From Shinisaurus crocodilurus (lineage: Eukaryota > Chordata > Lepidosauria > Squamata > Shinisauridae): a stretch of DNA of 64,000 nt. How positions within the stretch are numbered: position 1 is the first letter of the stretch; every line of letters starts with the position of its first letter. Made by a program: the position numbers and the translations under genes. Below the pieces are notes generated by a model. The model was not told the origin of the DNA, did not search any database, and saw only the letters and a list, made by a program, of their open reading frames with translations. The stretch is taken from NCBI GenBank assembly GCA_021292165.1, contig CM037880.1:137642564-137706563 (forward strand), given 5' to 3'. Of this stretch, positions 28,345 through 42,900 are shown piece after piece.

Positions 28345-30499
28345 TCTCCTTAAAGACATTTATTGAATACAAAACTTAGTTACACTCAGCCTTAATATAA
28401 AGGATTACATGCAAAGAAAGTGGTAAAAATGGTAGAGATCAATCAACTTACTGACTGAATATTTTCAGAATATAGATCTGACATTTGATTCGTTAACTAC
28501 CTATTACTACAATATTTAAAACCTCCAGTACTTGCAATCAATACAGTCATGGATGCATTAGTTACACTTCACATTATGACACGTACTTATTTGGCATTTT
28601 TGGGAGCTTTAATTCATGATCATGTGCATAACTTTACTAACAAAGGAGTTGTTTTGTGGGTAGGTACTTAATTCTAGACTTCATGAACTGTTTGCAAAAC
28701 TGAGGTTTTAATGTATAATATCACTCTTAATCAAAGGAGCAGGTGTCTAAAGTTAATACATTTAGGGTACAATCGTATTGCGATTATCGTAAGACCCCGA
28801 ACTTTGAGGTTTATGTTCATCCTATGCAAGGTGGGAGGAGTAGCGGAGGCAATCTTCGCCTGCTCCTACAGCGAAACCATTTCAAAGGGGGAAGGAAGGA
28901 GGCTGGAGAGGCCTCAGGATAGTTCATATCCTCTCCAGTCTCCTTCCCGCCCCACCCACCGAAACACCCCCTTTCCGCGGTCATGTTCCCAACCTTGGAA
29001 AGGCAGCCAGCGCAGCCCTTTCTGCGCCGGCTGTGAGTGGGATGGGACGGATAGTGGAGTCCCCTCTCCAAGGTCAGAGCACTGTCTCCAACCTCTGATC
29101 TGGAAATCCAAAGTATCCAATGGCCCCTCAGATGCTGTCTAGGGGCCATGGGATTGTTCCTCCAGGCTGCAATCCTATACCCATTGATCTGGGAATAAGT
29201 CCCATTGAACTCAGTGAGACTTCTGAATAAACAAGTAGAAGACTGCACTATTAAGCACCTCTCCTCCCACTTACAAATAGACCTTCTCTTTCGACACAGG
29301 AATACTAAATTGACAGCTGATACCCTAGAGGTATTAAGGTTCTATTCTGAAATTACTCCTAGATAAGGGCACTCAATTTTCAAGGGATTCCAGGGACTTA
29401 AACACAGCAAGAGTAACACACACTGACGATGCCCTTTTTTCAAAGGTTTGCCTGCCTCAGGAAAGACTTACTTCAGAAGTCAAAGCCATATTTGTGTTTC
29501 CTATGTATTGGCTTCATTTGAAAGTATCATATAAAGCAAGGGTGTGCAACTTTTGCCCCTCCAGATGTTTTGGCCTACAACTTCCATCATCCCTCACCAT
29601 TGGCTATGCTGGCTAGGGTTGATGGGAATTGTAGGTCAAACATCTGAAAGGCCACCAATTGCCCACCCCAAAGTAAAGCCTTTAGAACAAGGTAATCTGT
29701 AGTCACCTCTACCCAGTTAAACACTGAAAAATATGAGTGCAATAAAGAATCTCCTTAGAAGACAAGCAAATGCCATCTCTTCTGTATGGTAGTTATACTT
29801 TCTTCCTTCCTAATTAATCATAACCGCATTCCTGAACACTGACACTGGTCAAATCCTCTAAAACACACTGATTATTCTTTATCTAAACAACCTATTTTTA
29901 AGCAAAGAAGTCTGAATTAAACTTATATACAAACAAACTTTTAAAAGTACAAAAATAACATTTGCAAGTTACCATGCTTTGACAATTCTCAGATGTATAC
30001 ACATGCAAGATAGTATAACATAATTTAGAGTGTTCATTGTCAGGACACGTGACTTACTTCTGACTGAGAGAATGGGTATGTATTCGAAATCAATATAATG
30101 CCCAATACTGCAGTATTTGACAGTCTCAGCGTGTGTATGTACAGATATAACAGCTTTCATATTTGATTTTTTTTTAAAATCTCTACATTACAATGCACTA
30201 AAACCGACAACAGCTATAGTAGATCTGCTTGTACAAGGAAATTCCATGATGTACAAAGTAAAAGCAGGGAATATTTTTTGCCATGCAAAAATCTAAGAAC
30301 TGCATTAAACGCAATTTTTAAAAGTAATTTCCATTAACACTCAGAACATCAAGTCAGTAGAATCATCCCTGACTAAATACTATGTTATACCAATAGGGCA
30401 ACACAGAATTTAACATTTTTGCTGGTGTTTGTAAAATATTTAAATCCACGGGAACAAGTCTGCAGCTTTCGTTTTCTTCCCATTAGATCATGAAATGAG
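28345..30499 (-). CDS. DEK: DEK last exon (codons L-I-S-stop) and 3' UTR
   Basis: The acceptor CTCTTTTTAG lies just above 30499. Coding bases are 30499-30488, with the stop at 30490-30488. The remainder is 3' UTR. A minus-strand AATAAA at 28374-28369 is the likely most distal poly(A) signal; ATTAAA forms at about 28612 and 28710 could be used earlier. The UTR carries a GC-rich repeat (28790-29190) and a palindromic MITE (29545-29672). Confidence 0.8.
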
Positions 30500-33400
30500 C
30501 TAAAAAGAGAAGAGTTTGTGTACTTTTAAATCTTTTGCCTATTTTGTAAATCCCCCTTCCCACAAACACGTTACTAGGGCTGCAATTTATTTTTAACAGC
30601 TTACTTGGAAGAAAGTTCCAGGGAAATCAATGGGACTTACTTCCAAGTAAATATTTGAAGACACATGCTATGCCATTAAAGGCCTATAGCTCAAATTTAA
30701 GATTAAAGTGGGACTAAGCGAACTTACTTTAATGTTACCAAGTTACAAGCTGCAATTTTGGAAACTCTGTTTAGTACTTGATCTTCCTAGCTAACCAAGA
30801 TTTCCAAATTTAAAGAGCAGCTTATTTTAGTATTTGGATCATCACATGATATTTCACAGATCAAGTATTTACCTCTTTCACTGTCTTTTTGATGAAGTCT
30901 TTTCTGTCAGACAAGTCATAACTGGGATAGCTTTCATATACCTGTAACAACAAATTTAATTCAAAAGTTAGTAAAGTACTTCAATCAGAATATACTTCTG
31001 ATGACTAAGGGCCAAACTAAATGTGCCAGGAACAGGATCTCCTGGGTTTTTGAAATATGCTAATAGCAGATGTGGATGACAGGGATTTGGATTGGAACCA
31101 CTGCCCTTGGGAGAGGTTTGGTTTTTTTAAAAAAAAACCTTTCCTTGTGCCATTTCCATTATTTAAATTGCTCTCTCTCCCTCAGCTGCTATTTGCACAA
31201 CAGAAATTATGTAACTGGAGCAAAGCCATGGTTATGCTTATATATCTGACACCAATTCACATTCCCAACACAAAGGTAGATCAGGAGCAGCCCTCAGGTT
31301 TTCAGTTTTTCTTGATATTTCCCTGCCCTGGCTCCCCTCACCGTGCATGTAGAAGTGAATGCCTGACTGGAGAAGCCCCTTGTTTACTGGAATGGGGCCT
31401 CTCCCTCTACCTTGGATATTGGATAAAAACTCCTAACTTCACTATGCATTGCAGGGGAAGTATGAAAGGTAGGGGATATAACACTCAAATAGATGTTCGG
31501 AGTGTCAGACCAGGACTGGGAAGATCCAGGTTCAGATCTCTGCCCCACTATGATGCTCACTGTGTGACTGTGGGCTAGTCACTATCTAAATTTAACCTTC
31601 TTTAAAGGGTTGTTGTGAAGATAAAGAGAATGTTTATACACCTGCCCTGATACATACAAAATATGTAATCTATCACAATTATCTTTCAGGCAGCAACTTA
31701 AATGGATCTAGATTGCCCTCAATGAAAATAGAAGGAATAAATTGAATCCACTTCAATTTTCCTGCACCATCAGGGGAGCATAAGAGCTTATGAAATACAG
31801 GCAGTCCCCGGGTTATGAATGAGATCCGTTTGTAAGTCTGTCTTTACGTAAGTCGGAACAGAAGCAGTGCAATGTTTTCAAGGTGTTGCAAAGTATAGTG
31901 TGTGCGTTCGTAAGTACGAACCATTGTATTTAACTCAGATTTTTACATATATGGCGGTCTGTTCTTAAGTATGAGTTGTCTGTAAGTCAGGATGTTCGTA
32001 ACCTGGGGACTGCCTGTACATAAGTGCTTACAAGTTTACCTTCCAAGGTCTCCATATATAAAATGCAATATAACCAGTATACAAAACTAATGTCAAACAC
32101 ATACCTCTTTACAAATCTGTTTCATAGTAACTTCCTCTAAATTTGCATTAGCTAGTAGCTTTTTCACTGTTTCTTTCAGCTCTTCATCTGTAGGTGGCTT
32201 TTTCAACTTTTTAATTAAAGGCTCGTCATCTGAACTATCCTCAGATTCGCTTTCTAAACATAAAGATATTTTTTTCATTAAAATGCAGACAGTGACAATT
32301 TGTTGCTTTTATTCCCTACAAGTCAGCACTTGGGCCTGGATCCAAAGAACTGCACAAACAGTTGTTTGTATTCAAGAGTGCTTTTATTTATTTATTTATT
32401 TATTATATTTATACCCCACCTTTTTTCTGGCAAGGAACCCAAGGCGGCTTACATAATCCTCTTCCTCCTCCATTTTGTCCTCACAACAACCCTGTGAGGT
32501 AGGTTAGGCTGAGAGGCAGTGACTGGCCCAAAGTCACCCAGTGAGTTTCATGGCTGAGCAGGGAATAGAACCCGGATCTCCCGAGTCCCAGTCCAACACT
32601 CTCATCACTACGCCACACTGGCTCTCAGTGCAAGTGGAGGGAAATTTCAAACACAGTTTGCAAAGTCTGTGGTTTCCCTTCTCTCTGTTCTCATATCCCT
32701 ACCGATGATCTTTGATCCCCTCCAACCCTCAGCCACCCAAATGTCTCCTGCTCCCTTAAAACAACTGTCCATTCCCCCTTGCTGCCTCATATATATCTGA
32801 AGCTCCCTCCAATGCCACCTATGTGGGCCCACCTCTCCCTCCCTCAAATTCCAGTCACACCTCAAGATGTCAACAAAGTATGTGTAACTGTATTCACATC
32901 TATTCTTCTGCTGTTGCCCCCTCCCATAGTCTGTCTCTATCAAAATTTAGACTAAGTTTCTTGGGTCATGGACCTGTTGTGTGTATGTGGCATTAATGGC
33001 ACTGTAAGAATAATACTAATGAAAGAGTCTGAGGTCCATTTACCAAAGGTTATGTCTATGGCAACTTTAATGTATTCCTGGGAAGCATCTTGAGTAGGCT
33101 GAGGAGAACACACTTTTCTGAAGCTCCAGGGGCCTCTGGGTCAGCCACACAATTTTGTTTTGCAGGCAAAACAAACTCAAGACAGTAGGTTTAGAAAAAG
33201 TTTGAAAGTATCAATGGAAAGTCTGATCAATTACACCTTCCAAGTGAAAGGACTGAAATTCAGAAGAATCCCAGTAACTTGTCAAGCCTAATGGCTTTAA
33301 TAATGGGGCTATGGATGTTTAATAAAAGTTGAGCTGAATACTTATCCTTTCAGGGGATGTAATTGTGCTATTTTCAAGTGGGCCCAATTTAGAATTTCTG

Positions 33401-36400
33401 CCATTGACTCTAGTAGCCAATGGTGAACATAGGAAAGCAAAAAGGCTACATATGGTAGTGGTGTAGAAGTTGCACCTTGTTGAAGGCAATCCCAAGTCTG
33501 CTTGCAGGACCCCAGATAAATTTTCTGAGAGGCCGGTTTACCTTTTTTGGAACTGTTTTGACTCTTCTTGGTTGTGCTACTATCTGCTTTCTTGACATTA
33601 GAATTCTTTGTGCCCTTTTTGTTTTTTGGAGCTGCCTTTTGCTTGGGCTTTTCTTTTTTTGATGATTTTTTAGGTCGCTGTAGGAATAAAAAGCATATAC
33701 AGTAGAAGTCTATTATAGTACTTACCACTTCTAATAGTACAAAGCTACTAGCTAATAAATATATTATGGTTACAAAGTTCTCTTTTTGCAATAAAGAGTA
33801 AAACAGAGGCACTCCACTCAAACAAGGTATAACTACATTACCTGTCTCCAATTCTAACAGTGTCCCTGCACTGTTAGATACAAAGAGGGTTGTGCCTACA
33901 AGCTTGTAGTTAGTATCAAGTATTCTGTCCCTAAAATTTCAGGCTAGAATTATTTGGGGAAAAATGAAGCCATGGTAAATTCGTATATGCACTTCCTAGC
34001 ACATGGAGGTTTATGAACTTTGTCACAATCCAGCCCTATTTCCAGGACCCAATGACCTGTTTTGCACAACATGACAATGAACCATGGGTGATTATCCAAG
34101 CCAGGTTGTCATGCTGTGCAAACCTGGTGTAGTTTCTGCGGGGTGGCTTACTCTTCACGAACAAGCCATCCTGATAACCCATGGCTTGTTCAGTGCCCTC
34201 CTGCCCCGTGCTCCTGAATATCAAGAAGTTTGCAAATAAAAAAAAAAAGGTCCCGTGCAAGTGTACATTCAAATGTCCGCAGCGATGCAATGTGTGATTT
34301 TCCCCTCCACTTTACTGCTCCGCCATTAAATTTGTGTATATTTACCAATCCCACTCACTCCCTGCTCTGCCTTGATATGTGTTTATCTCAGCTTTTCTGC
34401 TGTGCCATGAAATTTGTGTAATTTCCCCCTCAGTTTTACTGTTCTGCCACGAAATTTGCATATTTTTAGCCATCTGCCTCACTGCTCTATAACCCACATG
34501 TATATCTGAAGCTAACAATGAAGACTAGTAGAGGGAACATGTATAGAGTTACAGGATTTCCCCCTGAAACCCTACTGTCCCTAGCCCATTACTCTTTAAT
34601 CAAATTAGAGTGTCTCCAGAATTTGGGCTTTAATGTGTGTTGTTTGTATAGAAGTTTTACCTCCTCTTCACTTTCTTTATCCTCTTCGGATGATTCATCT
34701 TTCTCTTTCTTTTCATCTTCCTCACTACTAGATTCATCTGACAGGATCTCAGGACACTTGGTGTGTTTAGCTTTCCGTGCTGTTCCAGAGCTACTGCGTT
34801 CTTTTTTACCACCTTTGTTGGGTGTTTTCTTGGATTTTGGCAATGGCTATTAAATAGGAAAAAAAGTAGTTTTATAACCTAAACCTATCAATTCACACAA
34901 CTCTGTAAGGAATAAATTCCTATATATCTATCTATAAATAAATAGACCTTAACCACCATCAAACTGTGATCCTACACTACAAAGTCATGTTGAAAATAGT
35001 ATCATGGGATTACATGTTTCTTTTAGAACAAGTCTATAGATACCACGCACATGCATTGTTTGAGGGCAATGATGCAATACAACTGAAGACCAATTTAACT
35101 ATTAGACAGCAGGCTAAATATGAAAGGTTGGCAACTGCAACATTGCCATGTTTTTGACTGTGATGTAGGTAGTTTTATTTCATAAGAAATTAATAAGTTT
35201 CTTCCTTGAGTGGTGCCACATACATGGGTGATAGCTCCCAACTTTTCCTCCTCCCTGTTTGCTTTCAGCTGCCAGTCTCACTAACTGTGGTGGTCTGTTT
35301 TCTCCAGAAAACGAGAAGCACAGACTTCAGAATCACTGTTTTTTAAATTATTTGTAGTACATCAGGCAATACTGATCTAATACTCTAAGGCAAGGAGAAC
35401 ATGATTTGATTTTTAGATTTTTATCTCAGGTTAAATGTCCTGCTTGTCTCAAAACTCTTTTGGATAATTTTTGCTTTCATATGAATAAGAACTCATACTG
35501 CAGTAGAATGACAAGATTTTTTTTAAAAAATACCTCTATTATAACACACATTCAATACTTCTTAGGCATGATCTCTGTGTAAAGAACGTTAGGGGAGACA
35601 TTAATGTCAATCTAGTTGTAATGCTGCTGTAGTCATCCATTTAAGGCAGGGGTGCTGAACCACTTTCAGCCTGAAGGCCAAATTCCATTTTAACGAAGCT
35701 ATCGGGCTGTGTTCCAGAGGTGGGCAGGGCTAAAGGCAAAAGGGGTGGGCCCAAAATAGAAAAATAAGTAAAGTTCTTACTGCCAGTCACTAAGTCTTAG
35801 GAGAAGCATCCTTTTCCCTGTCCTTTGGATAGCACCAGCAAGTCGAAATAATAGGCATGATCAACATTACTGTGCTTTTTCTGCCCCCCTCCCCCCCGAT
35901 TATAAGAATGATCTAAACATAGATTTATTATTATGTCGTATCTCACCTTGCCTGAAGGTTTTGGATGCATTAAGAAGTTTAAGATTCTGGCTACCAGTTC
36001 ACTATTAACTCCTGATCTTTCCAAATCAAGAACCTCACATATACTTTTCAGCATTGCATTTCTGTATCTGTAGAGAAACACACTTTATTAAACTTGGTTT
36101 ATAAGTGTTTACCATAATACAGATGGGGGGGAGGGGGAATGTTTCATGCAACCTTATAACCCATGTGATTATCCATATCCAGAATTCCAAAGGATTTGGA
36201 ATTATGTTAAGCACCCACATCCATTAATATATAATAAAATACAAAGGTCTCAGATAACACCACAATTTACACCGTCTATGATCTTACAAGCAAACAATTG
36301 AATAATATTTCATTTATCATCTATAAACAACCTAATCTTACTGTCTGTCTCCCTCAAACACTGAAGGTGGCTCACAAAAATTATGTAAAACACTGGATTA

Positions 36401-36907
36401 CAGAAACACAACTTTGACATGCAACCATTATTCTTCAATTGGCATATGCCCCAATCTCTAAAATAAAACTGCACAATACCTCTGAAAAACCTAGAAACGC
36501 CAAGTTGGAGTATAGAGAAGTTTATACAGTTAAGGACTGAATTCTACAAATACAAGTCCAAAAGATTTAAGGACTTTGTTGCTTTTTTTAAAGAGTGTCT
36601 TCTTTAATAAGAATCATGGGGAATGCAATTCTATCACCATCGCCCTCGATACATGTAAGCCTCCAAACTCTGAGGCTCACGTGCATCCAATGCACAGTGT
36701 GAGGCGGCAGTGACTTTCTGTTCCTGACTCCCAGCTGAGCAGGAGCACAACAGGAGAGAGGCTCCAGCTGTTTTTGGGACTGTGAAAAGGCAAGCAGGCT
36801 CCCAGAGAGCGAACAGAGCGAGTGAACAGGGAGAGAAAACAGGAGTTTGGCAGCGGAGTTCGGCAGGGGAGGTCAAGGGGGAGGTCCCTAAAAAAAAAAA
36901 AACAAAA

Positions 36908-36941
<34 letters not shown>

Positions 36942-39900
36942 TCTAGGAAGACAGAAACAGAGCACTATGGAAGGAAAGGACTCAGCAGTGGTGGTGACCT
37001 GCAAGGGGTGTGCAATGTTTGTTTTCCTGCCGGAGATTGACGTGGCCTACACATGCAACAAGTGCAAGCTGGTCACGCTGTTGGAAGAAAAGGTCAGAGG
37101 ACTGGAGCAGCAAGTGTCAACCCTCAGGAGCATAAGAGAAAGCGAGGAGTTCTTAGACAGAACGGTGGATCTACAGCACCAAAGCACAGTACAGGGGCCA
37201 GAAGGGCAACTGCAGGATGAGGTGGAGTCGGAGACTGCAGAGGCAAGGGAAAATAACGTAGGGGGAACTCCCTGGAAAAGGGTGACTGTTAGGAGCAGAA
37301 GAACTACAAGACACTCTGCACCTGTGGAAGCAGTGGAGCTATGGAACCGCTTCCATGTACTTGAGGACGAGAGCAGAGGACAGCCTGCAGAGGACGGATT
37401 ACCGGGCACCCAACGTGACAGCGAGCAAGAGGCTGAGGGTCAGTCAATTGGAGGCAATCAAACCAAGGCCTACAGCAAGAGGAAGAGAAGAGTACTCGTA
37501 GTGGGAGACTCCCTCCTGCGGGGGATCGAAGCCAAAGTATGTCGCGAAGACCCATGGACTCGCCAGGTGTGCTGTCTCCCTGGGGCACGGATTAAGGATG
37601 TGACAGAGCAGCTGCCGAGGCTCATGCAGCCCACCGACACATACCCCTTTCTTCTCTTCCACGTGGGTACAAATGATACTGCCAAGCGGAGTTACAAAGA
37701 AATCACGGCAGACTTTGAAGAGCTGGGAAGGGAACTCAAGAACTTCGGGGCCCAGATAGTTTTCTCATCCATCCTTCCAGTACTTGGAAGAGGCATAGAA
37801 AGGGAAAGAAAAATACTCCGAGTGAATGACTGGCTACGAAGGTGGAGCCGACGTGAGGGATTTGGATTCTGGGACCACGGGCTACACTTCCTGGAAGATG
37901 GACTGCTGGCAAAGGATGGGTTGCACCTCACAAGGACTGGGAAGAATGTGTTTGGCCACAGCATGAGGAACTTAATCAGGAGGGCTTTAAACTGAATCCA
38001 ACAGGGGAGGGAGACATAAACTCGGGGGTACCAATGGAAGAAGGCCTCTATGCCACAATGGAGAGAACAGCTCCAGCGGTGCCCATTGATAGTCTACCAC
38101 AAAATGTAGGGGGAAAGTCGGACTATAAAGCACATAGTCTTCAATGTCTCTATACTAATGCCCAGAGTATGGGCAATAAACAAGACGAACTTGAACTCTT
38201 GATACATGAGGGCAAGTACGACTTGATAGGGATAACTGAAACCTGGTGGGATGACTCCCATGACTGGAATACAGCAATTGAAGGGTATAACTTGTTCAAA
38301 AGGAACAGAAGCAACAGAAAGGGAGGTGGCGTTGCACTGTATGTTAAAAATACGTATCTCTGCACAGAGATACAGGAAGAGGAGCTTGGCAGCCCCATTG
38401 AGAGCATCTGGGTTAAAATAAAGGGGGCAAAGAATAAAGCGAACATGGCGGTTGGAGTCTACTACCGACCACCCAATCAAGGAGAAGACGAGGATGGAAC
38501 TTTTGAAAAGCAAATTGCCAGTGTTTCAAGGAGGCACGATGTGGTAGTAATGGGAGACTTCAATTTCCCTGATATCTGTTGGGAGACTTATTCAGCCAAA
38601 CATGGCCCCTCCAAGAAATTCCTGAGCTGTGCTGCTGATAACTTCCTCCTACAGAAAGTGGAGGAAGGAACTAGAGGATCGGCTATCCTTGACCTGATTC
38701 TAACCAACAGAGACGAGTTAGTGGATAAAGTGGCAGTTTCGGGAACTCTGGGGGAAAGTGACCATGTTATACTTGAGTTCTTGATTCTAACAGAAGCAAA
38801 AGCTGAGTGTAGCCAAACACGTACCCTGGATTTTAGGAAAGCCAATTTTAACAAACTCAGAACAATGATTAGTAAGATCCCATGGCAAGTGACTCTCACG
38901 AGAAAGGGAGCCCAGGAGGGGTGGGAGTTTTTAAAAAAGGAAATTTTAAAGGCACAATTGCAAACAATTCCCACAAGGAAAAAAGGCAGAGGGCAACAGA
39001 AAAAGCCAATGTGGCTTCACAATAAACTCAAAGATGACCTGAAAACAAAAAAGGACATGTATAGGAAGTGGAAGGAAGGACAGGCTACAGGGGAAGAGTA
39101 CAGGCAGGTAGCACAGAACTGCAGGAATAGTGTCAGGAAGGCTAAAGCTGAGAATGAGCTAAGGTTAGCGAGGAATGCTAAAAGCAACAAAAAAGCTTTC
39201 TTCAGATACATGCACAGTAAAAGACAGAAGAAAGAACTGGTGGTTCAACTACGCAGTGAGGATGGCAAATTGATAACAGAAGACAAAGAAAAGGCAGAAG
39301 TGTTCAATTCCTACTTCGGCTCGGTCTTCTCCCAAAAGAGGGTCTATGACCCCCCTGGCAAACCTGAAGTGCAGACTGAAGGGGCAGAATTGCAGCTTGA
39401 GATTGATAGGCAAATGGTCAAGGAGCACCTGATTACTCTGAACGAGTTTAAATCTCCAGGGCCTGATGAGCTGCATCCTAGAGTAATAAAGGAACTGGCA
39501 GAAGAACTCTCAGAACCACTGTCTATTATCTTTGAGAAATCATGGAGGACAGGTGAAGTGCCAGACTGACTGGAGGAGGGCAAATGTTGTTCCCATCTTC
39601 AAAAAGGGCAAGAAGGAGGAACCTGGGAACTATAGGCCAGTCAGTCTGACATCAATCCCCGGGAAGATTTTGGAGCAGATTATAAAGAAGTCAGTCTGCA
39701 AGCACCTTGAAAACAATGCAGTGATTACTAGAAGCCAGCATGGATTTGTCAAGAACAAATCCTGTCAGACTAATCTGATCTCATTTTTTGATCGGGTAAC
39801 CTCCCTTGTGGACTGTGGGAATGCTGTGGACATTATATACCTGGACTTCAGCAAAGCTTTCGACAAAGTGCCTCATGATATCCTGATTAGTAAGCTAGCT

Positions 39901-42900
39901 AAGAGTGGGCTAGATGGAACAACTATCAGGTGGATCCACAATTGGCTAAAGAATCGGACTCAAAGAGTGCTTATCAATGGTTCCTTCTCAAACTGGGGAG
40001 AGGTAACGAGCGGGGTACCACAGGGCTCGGTCCTGGGCCCGGTGCTCTTCAACATTTTTATTAATGACTTGGATCAGGAGGTACAGGGAATGCTTATCAA
40101 ATTTGCAGATGACACAAAGTTGGGTGGAACAGCTAATACTCTGGAAGACAGAAACAAAATTCAAAGTGACCTCGATAGGCTGGAGCGCTGGGCCGAAAAC
40201 AACAGAATGAAATTTAACAGGGATAAATGCCAAGTGCTGCACCTAGGGAGAGGAAACCAAATGCAGAATTACAGAATGGGGGACACTTGGCTCAACAATA
40301 CTACAAGTGAGAAGGATCTTGGAATTGTGGTAGATCACAAACTGAATATGAGCCAGCAATGCGACGTGGCTGCAAAGAAGGCAAATGCAATCTTGGGCTG
40401 TATTAATAGAAGTATAGCTTCCAAATCGCGGGAAGTGATAATTCCCCTTTACTCGGCACTGGTTAGGCCTCATCTTGAGTACTGCGTCCAGTTCTGGGCA
40501 CCTCACTTTAAGAAGGACATAGACAAACTGGAGAGGGTTCAGAGGAGGGCAACAAGGATGATAAAGGGACTGGAAACAAGGCCCTATGAGGAGAGACTGA
40601 AAGAACTGGGCATGTTTAGCCTTCAGAAGAGGAGACTGAGGGGAGATATGATCGCACTCTTCCAGTATTTGAAGGGATGTCACACAGAGGAGGGCAAAGA
40701 TCTCTTCTCGGTCATCCCAGTTTGCAGGACACGGAATAATGGGCTCAAGTTACAGGAACCTAGATTCCACCTAAACATCAGGAAAAATTTCCTGACTGTC
40801 AGAGCAATAAGACAATGGAATCAACTACCTAGGGAGGTGGTGGGCTCTCCCAGTCTGGAGCCATTCAAGGTGCGGCTGGACAGACATCTGTCAGAGATGC
40901 TTTGACCTGGATTCCTGCATTGAGCAGGGGGTTGGACTCGATGGCCTTGTAGGCCCCTTCCAACTCTACTTTTCTATGATTCTATGATTCTATGCCTCAC
41001 ACCCTACATTTCATCTAGATGGTGGTTTTTCAGCTGTCTAGATGAAGCACTGCGGAGAGGGAGGGAAGGAGGCTGAGGTACTGTTTGGATATGGCATATG
41101 CTGTCAGCCCCAGCCTCCTCCCGGCACACCCCTTTTCCTCCTTTGTGACCTTGGGGAGGCAGCCAGCACTGTTCTTTCCACACCAGCTGCGAGGGGGGTG
41201 GGCGTTCTGAGTCCCAGCTCAGAGGTCACAGGACCTTGGAGGTGAGACTCCGAAGAATCCTATGGCCCTGCAGGCAAGGTTGGAGGGCCATAGGATTGTA
41301 CTAACACAAAGATTGACTAACCAAAATATGGGCAGTCCAGCATTTTAAAACAATTAACTATGTAACCTTTTTAGGAGCTGTCAAGTCTAGCAAATCACTA
41401 TATACCAACATGATTATACTACCATGCTCCAGAAGATTCTGCAAGACAATGGAAGACCGCTTCTGTGGGTTAGCAAGTTTACCACCAGCCTGCCCAATTA
41501 CAAATAAATTTTGGAAGAGTGCAAGTTTTACAAAAATGCTGCAAAAATATTAAGGTGGCAGAGAAGTTAAGCTCTAATTGAACATCAAGGGTACAATTTA
41601 GACAAAGTTAAACACTTTTAGATTCCTGTCAAATCACTGGGAATCAAACATACTTAATTTTCCCATGGAAAAATAAATGGGGTACTAATGTGCTTAATTT
41701 GTCTGGATCGTGCCCCATGTTTGTATGTGTGAAAATCTGCAGTAATTTATTCAATAAAATCTTATTCTGTATCTTCAAATAAGTAGTTTAAGTAACACTA
41801 GAAACAACTTAGTGCCACTAAATGTATTCATCTTGAACATAAAGCATGAGTGTGTAATGTAATGTTCATGGAAATTACTGGAAATAGAATACATTGAAGT
41901 TATTAATTTAATTTAATTATGTCCTGGGATAGCAAACTGCGCTCCAAGCAGCTGCTCTGCTCAAGATTTAGAATGCATGCATTAACATAAATCATATCAC
42001 TTGATCATGCTAAGAAGTTTTAAAATGTTACTTTTTCAACATTTCTTCCTTTTTCTTATATTGGTCACTTCCTTTCTCAAATGGAAAACCACTGAACTGA
42101 CCCACATTCTTCTTTAGTGAAGCAACCTACAAAGTAAAACAAAAACAATGTGCATTTTAAATGCAGCATATATACAGAATCTCAACTAATTTTATATTTT
42201 ATGACCATTTTTAACACAAATTACAATATAACTAGGACTGAGTCAAATATCACCCTGCAGAAAATTCTGGGGAGAAATGGGGAGGGGTTGTGGGATACAA
42301 CAACCATCACACAACAAAACACAATTTACCTTCAACTTTGTTTCATTGCTGTTTGTAGCCACAATGATCACCACCATTTTTCCAGAAGAGTCACAATTAC
42401 CAAGGCAACACTTCCCTGTCTTTTGGCACCATGCTCCGTAGCAGTGTGGCAAGACAGGGAAGTGTCCCTGTCTAGGGAACTCTCCCAATCTTCTGGATAC
42501 AATAATTGTGGAATGAATTTGAAGGTAAGTGTGCGCGTGCACATCAGACAGACACTTCAATGGGTTAATGTCTTGCTACCCCCAAACCACTGATGGAGGA
42601 GTGATTGCAGCCTGTGAACAAGGCTGTGAAATTAGTACAGTAATACCTTGGATTGCAAGTAACTTGGTTTGAGAGCGTTTTGCAAGACAAGCCATTTTTT
42701 AAATATTTATTTAATTTTTTTTTTACTTGATATACAAGCGATGTCTTGCAATACAAGTACTGTAGTATGGCTTAAATTAAAAATCTCTACAAATTTTTTG
42801 GGGTGGGGGGATTTCATTTTGATATAAGAGTGTTGGATTACACGTTTCCGGAACGAATTATGCTCTCAATCCAAGGCATGAGTGTATGTTAGTTTCAGCT

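Larger units (their letters stand above)
36705..40994 (+). mobile_element. Near full-length CR1 LINE
   Basis: The 4.3-kb element carries a 5' UTR with an A-run, CA and TA microsatellite (36888-36942), an intact ORF1 (36967-37995), ORF2 broken by one base near 39568, and a 3' UTR ending in the TTCTATGATTCTATG tail. It lies opposite to DEK inside a DEK intron. The 5' boundary is approximate. Confidence 0.93.
36612..41308. mobile_element. MITE split by the CR1 insertion
   Basis: Left part 36612-36705 (GAATGCAATTCTAT...) and right part 40995-41308 (...CCATAGGATTGTAC) look like the two halves of the GC-rich repeat also seen at 28790-29190, with a CR1 between them. Confidence 0.5.

Noticed and set aside
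31057..31578. 173-codon plus-strand frame in a DEK intron
   Set aside because: Runs through repeat remnants, no family motif, antisense to DEK.
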